This document shows positions 45,422 through 54,524 of a DNA stretch of 64,000 bases, piece after piece; position 1 is the first letter of the stretch; every line of letters begins with the position of its first letter. The stretch is from the NCBI GenBank assembly GCA_023213395.1, contig CM041465.1, positions 134,299,741-134,363,740 of the forward strand, read 5' to 3'. The position numbers were made by a program, and so were the translations under genes. The stretch comes from Cycas panzhihuaensis (taxonomy: Eukaryota > Cycadophyta). Below the pieces are notes generated by a model that ran no database searches, was not told where the DNA came from, and saw nothing but the letters and a program-made list of their open reading frames with translations.

Positions 45422-48400
45422 ATGCGACATTTCTCGCGTCGCTTGCGAGGTCTGCCGCTGTTGTTAGAAGACCAATCGCCTCGTTCCCTTCCGTCGTCGA
45501 ACCCTGATTCGACAATGGAAGGTTACCCATCTGATTGGGCCTACCATACCATGACTTTGGGAACTCAAGAGTTCCCTGCATCTATTCCAGAATCTGCTCA
45601 TAGGGGGATGATTCCATCTACTATCTAGATGACCAATTTCACCCTGCTGACTTTCATCCTTCTGCTCATGCAGCGGAAGATTTGGCTCCTCACAAGACTC
45701 ACCACCCCACTGGTGAGCCTTACGAGGAATGTCCTGAGGGATCCCCTACTTTCGAGATTCCGTCGACTTCGTATGACTACGAGGATACCCCTCCTGCCGA
45801 CGTAGTCGAAGCGCTTAGTAAGTACTTCCGAACAACTCGCCGCCAACCGCACCCTAGATGGTTCGAAGAAATGTTGCATAATGTAACATCTTCTTCATCC
45901 ATCCCTGCGCCTCATACAATGATTGATGCTTCTGCCCGCGTACACTCGTCCTATGCCGTGTCTACCCCAGCTCCCAGGGCAAGCGTTATACCGCCTGCTT
46001 CTAGCCGTGGTCCTACTCCTTCAGGACCCGTTCGTGACATGTCCTTTCCCCAACTCGGGGTTAGCATGCCATTTCTGAGCCAAACGCATGCGCCGCCTTC
46101 GAATGTGGCACATGCATTCCCTAGTAGGCCTCGAGGTCCTACTAGTGCTGCTGCCGTCAACTATGTAGGACCCACTCCCACATACGTTCAAAACTCTGCT
46201 GGTGGCCCTTCCCTTTACGTGCCCCCAGGTTACATATCTCAACCTTGGGGGCAAGGTAGGGGAAACCATCTTCCTGCTTATGGGGTGGACCCGTTGCACC
46301 CATATGGGGTTGCGCCACCTACGGGTGTCCTATATGGGCAAAACCTAGTCCCTCACCCTTCGTTTCCGCCATCTAGTACGAATCCTGTCACTACATCTTC
46401 GCAAGGGAACATACCTCCCTTCCAGACTGTTTACCCACAACCCCCTTTCCAACAAGGGGTGTTTCCCCAAGGAGGGATGGGCTTACCACCCCCATCCATT
46501 CCTTTACCGGTCATCGACCCATTAGCCCAAGTGAGGACACGTCATTTCATGGACTATAGGTCGACGCCATTATCTGTTGAGGCGCTAAGGACTAACCTGC
46601 CGCCTCACCCTCCTGAAGTTCCCAAATTCGACGGAACTTCGTCGCAAGACCCAACCGAACACGTACGTAGTTTTTCTATAGCGTGCATCAATTATTCGGC
46701 TTACGACCATATTCTGATGAAGCTTTTTCCGCGATCCTTGCAGGGCGACGCCCTCAAGTGGTTTTACCGTCTCCCTGCTCATTTGATTTCTTCGTTCCAG
46801 CAATTAGTGGACGAGTTCGTCAACTATTTTGACGTTGCCCATCCATTCGAAAGTGGAATGAAAGCGCTTATGTTGCTTAAACAAGGTCACGACGAGATGA
46901 ATCGTAACTTTGTGCGACGCTTTCATGATCTCCTTCACTCTACCAAGGCCACGTTGCCTGAAGAGTTGAAGCGAGATCTGTTCGTCAATGCACTTCACCC
47001 CGAAGTGCATGTGGAAGTCCTTAAGATGGGGGCAACCACATGTGACTCCGCAATCACGAGGTGCTTGGCGTTGGAGGCCATTGAGATCCAAACTGGACTC
47101 AAGAAACCTCCTAAGCCCTCACAACGTCATGAGGAACCTCCCCCAGTGAAGGAAACCAAACCTTCGCAACCCGCTAGGCCCACCTCTCATCCGACTGAGA
47201 GGACCCTAGATCCTCTTACCTCCGTTATTCGCTCATTCGAGCACATGATGAAGGAGCTTAAACTCCAACCTCCTTCATCACTGACCTCCCATAAACCAGT
47301 TCAGCAGGCTACTCGTACGATGCCCCCCAAAGGGGGTAACACCCAACCTTCTCGAGCAAGGAGGATTAATCCTCCCCTTGAGAAGAGATGGTATTCCATC
47401 CACAGGGAGTGTTTCCACGACGATTCGCATTGCCGGGCACAGCACCCACGCGATGCCCTGCCGCGCGATTCGTCCCCTAGGCAGGCATCGAGGCCTAACC
47501 TCGATCAACTCGTTTATAGAGACCTGTTCCCCAAACATGGGGAACGTGGTCGTGATGTTCAGCAAAGGAACAATCGGAATCAGGATAGATCCCCTGATTC
47601 TCGCCCTTCGCATGGTAGAGGGAAAGGTGTGCGAAGACCATCTTCCCCTTCATGCTCCCTTGACCGCCGTGCTCCATCACCTTTGCGGTCCCATAACAAG
47701 GGAAAGAAGGTGATACAAATGCTTGAGACCACTCCCCTTTATGCGTTGACCCGGTCTCAAGTCGTGAAGGAGGCAACAGGCACCTTCGCGTCCACCTTGC
47801 AACTTGATCCTCCTCTGGAAGCCGTTCCTCTGGAGATTCCCGCACTTCCCAAGAGCATTCATGTCTGCCCTGGTAGATTCAACTTTAGGAGATCCCTTAC
47901 CCAACCCATAGGGAGGGGTAAGCCCTTCTCCGTAGTTAAAGAGCTTCTCATTGTGGCTGCCGGGATGTCCATCATGGACGTCTTAAGAAGTTGCCATGAG
48001 CAGCGAACGCTCCTCTTGGAAGCTCTAGGATCGAATGACATGTCCGTTCACGCCTTGGGCACAACCCAAAGCTGCGAACCTGTTATCTCTTTCGATCCCA
48101 GAGATCTTCCCGCATCGAGTGGAAGGGAATGCCAATGGAACTTCCCTTTCACCATTACTATAGATACTCCTGATTGCACGTTGCGAAGAACCATCGTGGA
48201 CAACAGTTCTTCCGTCAATGCCATGCCCTTGTGCGTTATGCAGGAGCTTGGCATTTCTGCCTTGGAACTTGTTCCATGGCGTTGTCAGGGTTATGATGGT
48301 AGTGAGAAGACTCCCTTAGGATCTGTCTTGATACCCCTTACCCTCGAGGATAAGACTGTCATTACTGACATCATCATCCTCGATGTTGACATTGATTACA

Positions 48401-48747
48401 ACTTGCTTCTGGGTCGACCATGGCTTCACCAAATGGGAGCCGTGTGTTCCACCCGTTGGGGGCAACTTAAGTTTGTCCATAACCGGCAAATGAAAGTTGT
48501 CTCCCGTGAGCGATCGCTCACCAAACAAGCTAAGCCTTCTACCCAAGCAAGCCATGGCCATACGAAGGGAAACAAACGCCCTTCCGACCATGTCTCGGCT
48601 TGCTCCATTGGAATCCCTGATTCCTCTTACCGTGAAGAAGATCCCATATCTTCTTCTCCTAATTTGACGTGTTTCGCCCCCATTGGTGTCCGAAGCTATG
48701 GGTACCTCACCATGTTTGACAATGATAGATCCCATAGCGAGGATTAG
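45422..48747 (+). CDS. Gag-protease of element C, nearly open (one early frameshift)
   Basis: Translation should begin at the ATG at 45422 (MRHFSRRLRGLPLLLED, as in B). A one-base shift in a run of G near 45604 breaks the frame. From 45682 it is open for 1021 codons. Within that part: a proline/serine-rich region to about residue 300; the gag core at about 306-462 (PPHPPEVPKFDG, GDALKWFYRLP, ELKRDLFVNALHPEV); a weak Cys/His knuckle at about 570-590 (ECFHDDSHCRAQHP); and protease at about 815-910 with VDNSSSVNAMP and DYNLLLGRPWL. The protease motif has DNSSS where B, A and E have DNGSS, so it may be inactive. The frame ends at TAG 48745 inside an acidic linker that stays readable beyond it. 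Confidence 0.9.
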
Positions 48748-49865
48748 GATCATCCTCACCTAGTTTCATTCCTCTGCACTAGTGTAGGGCATCCTCCTAG
48801 TCCTAGGTTCCCTCCTAGGGCCCCTTTTATTGTAGAGCCTGGTCATTTTCACATGTCACATGACATTACGCATGTCGATCATCATATTCCTGGCTCTTCT
48901 GTCCCATCACCTCCCATAGGTGATGATATTGAGAGTTCCCCTCTTGCTTTTTACGAGGGACCTCCCCTTGACTCTCCTTCGGAGTCTCTTAGGGATGATG
49001 GGCAGCTTTCAGGCCATACTGGTCCTATCGCTCCCACGCTATCCCGCACCTCGTCCATTCGAAGTCAGGTCATCCATGGGGTGGACTATTTCGAAGACGA
49101 TGAGGCATTGCTGGAGCACTTAACAGGTTCCATGCCCAGTTTGCCTCCTAGTCACCACAAGCTTAGCCACCAGAAGGTCTTAGCGATTGGGTCCACATTA
49201 GCCGACCCAATCCCTTCTTCTGTTTCCTCTCTTCCAGTTGATCTTGCCCCCTCCATTTCGAGGAGGGGAATGCCATGTGCATGAGGGCAACTCAGAACAT
49301 AGCCCTTGCCCCGAACAAGGTCATCAAGGTAGGAGCAGAATGCACTCCTGACGAAGTGAGGGAATACTCCCTCCTATTCTGAGAATTCCGTGATGTATTC
49401 GCATGGGACTACTCGGATATGAAGGGCATTGACCCCTCCATCGTCACGCATAACCTTACGACCTTTCCTGATGCTCGCCACGTGCATTAGAGGTAGCGTC
49501 CCCTTCACCCGAAGCTTTTAGCTGCCGTTAAGATGGAAGTTGAAAAGCTTCTGGATGCAGGACTCGTTTCTTCCATCGATTAGCCTAAGTGGGTATCGAA
49601 TATCGTTCCCGTTGCTAAGAAGAATGGGACCATTCGTATTTGTGTCGATTTTTGTGACATAAACAACGCTTGTCCTAAGGACAACTTTTCTCTTCCCTTC
49701 ATTGATCAAATAATCGATCGCTTGGCCAAATTCGGGCCCAAATGGGTAGGCCCCTTCGTCGTTCTCGAAAGCCTCGATAACGGCGCATACAGGATCGCCA
49801 CCTTAGATGGCTTAGAATTTGAGAAAGCGGTCAATGGAAAATTCCTTAAGAAGTTTTATGCATGA
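48748..49865 (+). pseudogene. Pol remnant of element C: linker, RT start, then integrase tail fused in frame
   Basis: The linker (VIHGVDYFEDDEALLEHLTGS) is followed by a frameshift near 49250. RT then begins with KMEVEKLLDAGLV, NIVPVAKKNGTIRICVDF and ends at LPFIDQIIDR. The next residues, LAKFGPKWVGPFVVLESL, are the GPY/F tail of integrase, ending in KFLKKFYA and a stop at 49865. About 2.2 kb present in A, B and E (catalytic RT, gypsy RNase H, most of integrase) are missing. The join falls at a GATCGCTT-like sequence found at both edges in relatives, and the reading frame is kept across it. Confidence 0.9.
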
Positions 49866-50584
49866 TCTTTCCACTCTTTTCTTCGCCATGCTCCGAAACG
49901 AGCCTAAACTACCATTTTAAATTGTTCCCATTCCTCCCAACCATGGGTAGAATGGCAATTTAAGGTGGATTTTCGGTTCTTCTTCCGGTTCCTCCCGCGG
50001 AACCCGCGTTCCCATGTGCTCTTGGGAACCTTTGTCCTCCTATTTGGGCATCCCCCGACTAGGACGACGCTATGGAGTATCGTCACTCCCCTCTCGTGCC
50101 TGTTGTTTCCTTCGCATATTCCGCTATGCTCCCCTGTGGACGTGCATGTCGCTCTATTTCTAACCTCACACCTCTCGATCACCTCTGCTTACGGTGGACA
50201 TGTGTGCTCCTGTTAGACATATAGCCATACATGGAAGGAAACACATGCATATTACAACCAAATATTTACAACAAAATACTTACAACAAAACATATTTACA
50301 TATTTATATTTACAACATATAAAAAATATTCATTTACAAAAGTAAACCATACATGTTATCTCTATCATACATGATACACACCATTTCATGTCAAAATAGG
50401 GTTTCAATTACCCCGTATATATATATATATATATATATATCAAAAATGTCATAGTACATCATGCATGTGGGAAGCCGGGATCCTTGCAGGGGGGGTATAA
50501 TCGTGTGAGTATACATATGACCCCCTGGAGGCCCGCGCTTTCTTGTCAAAACCATATATATGTACATCTCCACCTCTACTGCTG
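49866..50584. other. Convergent spacer between pol and the PMD gene of element C
   Basis: No gene is seen. It is matched in A, B and D, ends in an AT-rich stretch and includes a (TA)n run at 50416-50440. It should hold the 3' ends of both converging transcripts. Confidence 0.6.
50416..50440. repeat. (TA)n microsatellite
   Basis: Twelve and a half TA units lie just beyond the 3' end of the PMD gene. B and D have a shorter TATATATATA at the same place. Confidence 0.9.
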
Positions 50585-53040
50585 CTATCCTAATCCTGGG
50601 GTGCCATCCCCTGGTCTGTGTGATCCCTCTCCTGGGGACCACATCCCTCCGAGGCTCCTCCTGGGCCTCCGTGAGCTGCCCGCCTCGCTCCCCTCATCCT
50701 GAGGTCGTCTCGGGGTCGTAGCCGCTATCTGTGTGTGGGTCCGGCTCCTGCTCGATTTCGAGACCATCTGTGCGACTAACTGGTCGTAGCAGACCTGGAT
50801 GCGATCCCTCTCACCTCGGAGTCCCTCCTCTATAGCTCTGAACTTCTCCTCTGTCACCTTAAGGCACTCCTCTAGGACTGCTAGGTGGGTGCCGCTCCCC
50901 CCATCTCCTCCTAGCCCGCTCTGAGCCTCTAAGGCATGGACCTGTCCACGCAGCTCATCCCGCTCGCCCCTGGCCGCGTCGAGCTCTCGTTACAGCTGTC
51001 CCCGGAATGCCATGTGCTCCTGGGTCTATGTAGCCCAGATGTCTCTCACCCTCGCCAGTGGGGTGAACGTCTGCATGTGGGCTCCTGCTGATCTAGGTGC
51101 ATCCTCTGCCTGGATGGGCGGTTGCCCCTCTGCATAGACCTGAGGGATCATCTCCCTCACCATGGCCTCTACCAGTCTCCGGACCTCTGCTACTCCTGTC
51201 AATGTAACATGTCGTGTGTCAGTGTATATCCTCACTGCATACCATGATGAAATGAAATTAAAGATCTATCTAGATGTTAAACGACTAAGGAAACGGTTAG
51301 GTCTCACCTGCCGTGGCTGCCAGATCCTCTGCTCGGGTGACATCCTCGTCTCATGGCTCCCCGCCAGCTGCAGGTACCTCATCATCTGGTACGTCCTCTG
51401 CCTCTACCTCGTCTCTAGCAGGGACTAGTTCGACCCTCACCTCTCTGGATCTCCTCACGATCCGTAGTCTCACCGCCCGGTCTCGCCACCCCGCCGTCTC
51501 GCAGCTCCGATGGGCTCGCCCTCTGGCAGCCCGGGATGGTCCCTGCCGCCTCTACCACCGTGTGATGGACTTGCCTCTCCTGTAGGTCATGATGGGCCAA
51601 CCCTATCTCCCCTATCATCACCGTTGTCGCCCCCATCATCGTCGTCATCATCACTGCCGTCATCGATGGGCGCTCCTGCTTCGCCCGCTCCATCGTCACT
51701 CTCCCACCTCACTGCTCTCTAGGGCTCCACTATGTAGTCTATCAGAGTGAGGAGGTCGAGTGATGTCGCATCGACTGACCGACAGGCATGGGCCGGTCCT
51801 CTATCCCTCGGAGCCTCGTCTGCCACCTGTGGACCATCGGGGCCCACCCTACTATGGGGAATGGCCCCCCTACCGGTGCCACCGCCGCAAAGTGATCGAA
51901 AAACCAGCACTGCAATAGCGTGCTGTAAGAAAAGCCTCCTCTGCCCGATCTTCGGATGGTGTCTAGCTGGGCGACGAGGTTCCCCACAACTAGAATGGCC
52001 CAGTCCATCCTCTCGCCGGCCTTACACCAGCGCGCTGCGTCCACCCATCCTCTGGGGATCTCCCTGTAGTTCTGTTTCCGGGAAATCCGGAATAGAATGC
52101 ATAGTAGTATGAGCTTCCTCGCGTGAGGAATCCTAGACATGAGTATAGTCTGGAGAGGAGCTCCCCTCCGCTCCCACCTGTCAGTCCCTGTGAGGAACTG
52201 GGTTGCCTCCCTGTAGGCCGCCTTTGCCAGTAACGCTCCTAGCCTCACGGGTCTCCCTATCGCTGGTACCCCCAAGATCCGCCTGATGTCGCCTGGGGTG
52301 ATCGTAATGTTGCCTATATGAGGTAAGTGAAATACATGCCTCCTCCTGTCCCAGTGTGACACGATGTCAACCAGGAGCCTCCGGTCTGACGCGAACTGGG
52401 GGGTCTTGAGGACCTTGTATAGGCCACACCTCTTCAGAGTCGCCTTGTCCTCTTGGGACGCCATCTCTAAGTAGCTCAGTATCGGCATGCCGACGTTTTC
52501 GTGGTTATTCACCACGATAACTGCCTGCGATCATCACAAGTCAGTCAAGGTCAGCCTCCTAGCAGTCATCTAAGCTCCTAGCTATCTGTCTGATTTTCCT
52601 TTCTATTTTTGGGGACTGTTTGGCCCCTTTTCTGGTTTTTTCTGGTTTTCTACCTGCGTACCGCTCTAAATTTAGCGGTACCGCTAAATTTGAAGTGGGT
52701 CCCACAGCGATCACTCTCCTGCAGCGATCCCGCGGCCAAGATCGCGGTGTCGCGATCTTAGCCGCGGTACGAACGGTAACCCCCCTAAAAAGGGGGGTTT
52801 CGGCCTAGAAAATCCAAATTTTTTTTGTGGTGGCCCCTATGGGGCCCACCGGGACCAGGGCTCCCTAATGCCCAGGTCCCCGCCTCTTTCCGGGTCCAAT
52901 TTGGACTCCGAGAGGCATCTAATTGCCTATAAGGGGCATAAAAAGTGCATAAAATTAACTAAAAACCATTAAATTTTAAACTTTGAAATGGTAAGGGTTT
53001 CGTAAGATCCACTCACTGGATCTGGCCTGACCGTTGCCAT
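50585..53040 (-). CDS. Antisense plant-mobile-domain gene of element C, three exons
   Basis: Exon 1 is 53017-53040 (MATVRPDP), exon 2 is 51308-52524 and exon 3 is 50585-51195. Intron 1 (492 bp) has GTGAGT...CGCAG; intron 2 (112 bp, phase 1) has GTGAG...GACAG. The PMD lies at about residues 55-265: LLVDIVSHWDRRRHVFHLP, ITITPGDIRRILGVP, then MDWAILVVGNLVAQLD and FSYSTLLQCWFFDHF, the PMD pattern. Frame is lost near 51770 by one base. Before that, exon 2 is open for 257 codons from 52515. An Asp/Gly acidic run and a charged region follow. Exon 3 reads VRRLVEAMVREMIPQVY and a probable coiled coil. PMDs occur in host silencing proteins and in transposons; extra antisense genes are known in Tat elements. 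The role here is not known. Confidence 0.8.
52668..52691. repeat. Perfect 24-bp palindrome in PMD intron 1
   Basis: The half-site AAATTTAGCGGT is followed directly by its exact reverse complement, centred on GGTACC. D has a related inverted repeat at the same place (GCTAAACTTTG...GAAGTTTAGC near 60450-60472). Confidence 0.9.
52730..52767. repeat. 17-bp-arm inverted repeat in PMD intron 1
   Basis: CCGCGGCCAAGATCGCG and CGCGATCTTAGCCGCGG pair with one mismatch around a GTGT loop. B (32658-32694) and D (60395-60432) keep the structure with changed bases in the arms. Confidence 0.85.
52778..52799. repeat. C-run/G-run inverted repeat in PMD intron 1
   Basis: AACCCCCCT pairs perfectly with AGGGGGGTT around AAAA. 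B (about 32628-32646) and D (about 60366-60382) have the same kind of stem. Confidence 0.8.
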
Positions 53041-53727
53041 CTCGTCCCTGCAATCGTAACGACTGTCTCTATGCTTAAATCCGACGGTCGGATCATCTCC
53101 TGCGTGCCTCCGAAGTCAGGTAGCGCTCTGCATCGTAAGGAAATGACTCTGGTTTCGTATGAGAGCCGCTGAAAATGAATCCAATTTTCATTCGTTTTCC
53201 TTATATAGCCGGGCGCCCCGACGGGCACTTCTTCCGCTTCGCCCGCGGTTGTTGGACCGCCTCGTTGCCCTGATAGCCTTTGCCTTCTGGCCCTGTCGGC
53301 CATTGTGCTCCATGGACGCCCTTTTTGCCTTCTCTTGTAAGGGCATTTATGGCGCCTCATTATCGCACTTTCGCCAGGGGCCTTCTGCATCGTTTTGTGT
53401 GCTACTCTCGTGCATGCCCGAGTTTATACCCGTTTGGCTCATTTCGCCATCCTGGACTCGTTTTTGCAGCCCTTCCTCACTCCTGGGGTCCCTAAAGGAA
53501 ATGCTCCCCTGTCTGGGGGCATGTTTTGCTTCCCAAAGCAACCTTTGGCACTCCATAGCGTCTTTTTTCTGCCCACTCTCAGCCAGTGGCTGGATTGCTT
53601 GCTTTCGTTCTCGGGTAACCTCATTGCTAGGTCCTCCTACCCTTCTTGGCCACCTTCGTGTTCGCCATTCGAGTCTTTGTTTTGCTTTCATAACTATTTG
53701 TTTGCTACCAAAGCTTAGTATTCAGGC
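53041..53727. other. Divergent intergenic region and leader of the RNase H gene in element C
   Basis: The first 160 bp up to the TATA box are conserved in all copies. Between the TATA box and the RNase H start, a frame ending at TAG 53718 (VHARVYTRLAHFAILDSF...PFESLF) is similar in B and D at the protein level. There may therefore once have been a longer N-terminal part or an upstream exon. I cannot decide. Confidence 0.5.
53201..53208. promoter_or_regulatory. TATA box between the divergent PMD and RNase H genes of element C
   Basis: TTATATAG on the plus strand and TATATAAGG on the minus strand. It lies 167 bp from the PMD start codon. It is present in all four copies at 162-168 bp. Confidence 0.6.
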
Positions 53728-54150
53728 ATGTCTCTCCTCGTTTTTACCGATGGTGGAAGTCGCGGCAACCCCGGGCCTTCCGCCGCTGCATGGATTCTTC
53801 GCAGCCCATCCGGACACAATTTCTTGCGTTCCGGGGTCTTTCTTCCCGAGGCTACCAATAATGAAGCCGAGTACACGGCCATTATTGAAGCCCTTACAGA
53901 TGCTCTCCGTTTTTATCATGGGTCCATCGTGTTATTTTACGATTCTCAGGTCGTGGTGTCCCATCTCACCCAGGTCTACCAGGTGCGATGCCCTCACCTG
54001 AGAACCCTCGCGTCTACCGCCAGGTCCCTTCTAGCTTGTTTCTCGTGAGTGGATATCTAGCATATCCCTAGGCACCTCAATGCTGAGGTCGATAGCCTTG
54101 TCTGCCTCATCCTTGAGCGTCGCCTCCCTCTTCTAGACGACCGCCCCTGA
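53728..54150 (+). pseudogene. Stand-alone archaeal-type RNase H of element C, two stops
   Basis: The gene has 140 codons plus stop, the same length as the open copy in B. It starts at the conserved methionine (MSLLVFTDGGSRGNPGP). Catalytic residues D8, E48 (EAEYTAIIEAL), D72 (FYDSQVVV) and D122 (NAEVDSL) are all present. TGA at codon 107 and TAG at codon 111 cut it before the last aspartate; the second is a CAG-type codon in B, so simple C-to-T decay explains it. It is the only RNase H left in C because the pol copy was deleted. It lies head to head with the PMD gene and about 370 bp from the 3' LTR. Confidence 0.9.
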
Positions 54151-54407
54151 GGCTTGCCTGGCCAGCCCGTGCCCAAGTCTCTGGTTGCTGTTAGTTAGAT
54201 TGCTTGCTCTATTTGCTGGATGCCCTCCTACTTCACGTTGCGCTTCGATAACAGGGGCATCCCCTTTCACTTGCTTATTTCAGTTACAGGTCGATGTTTA
54301 GACGATGCGTAGGCAGCCCCTACGTTGTCCTCGTCTCCATCTCCCTCGTCCACGCGTTCCGCCACGACACTCGCCTACGCCCTTGGCCCACGTGCTACTC
54401 TTTATTG

Positions 54408-54447
<40 letters not shown>

Positions 54448-54513
54448 TGTGCTACTCATATCTTTGATTGTCAGCATTCGCCATCACGTTACGCCCAAGC
54501 GGTGAGGCTCACG
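54151..54513. other. Spacer between RNase H and the polypurine tract of element C
   Basis: No gene is seen. It contains an (AT)n run at 54410-54444 and, just before the PPT, the block GCGGTGAGGCTCACGC, which is also present in B. Confidence 0.6.
54410..54444. repeat. (AT)n microsatellite
   Basis: About seventeen AT units. B and D have only short AT-rich sequence here, so the expansion is specific to C. Confidence 0.9.
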
Positions 54514-54524
54514 CCATGGGGCGA
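54514..54524 (+). other. Polypurine tract of element C
   Basis: CATGGGGCGA precedes the TG of the 3' LTR. It is only partly purine; the D copy (CAAGGGGGCAG) shows the likely original form. Confidence 0.55.

Noticed and set aside
52620-52800. Possible tRNA or snoRNA in the hairpin-rich intron
   Set aside because: No cloverleaf, A/B boxes in place, or C/D or H/ACA box arrangement could be found. The inverted repeats stand alone.
53159-54001. 280-codon plus-strand frame across the RNase H region of C
   Set aside because: It is in a different frame from the RNase H catalytic blocks, starts upstream of the TATA box and has no conserved counterpart in the other copies at that length. It is a shadow frame.
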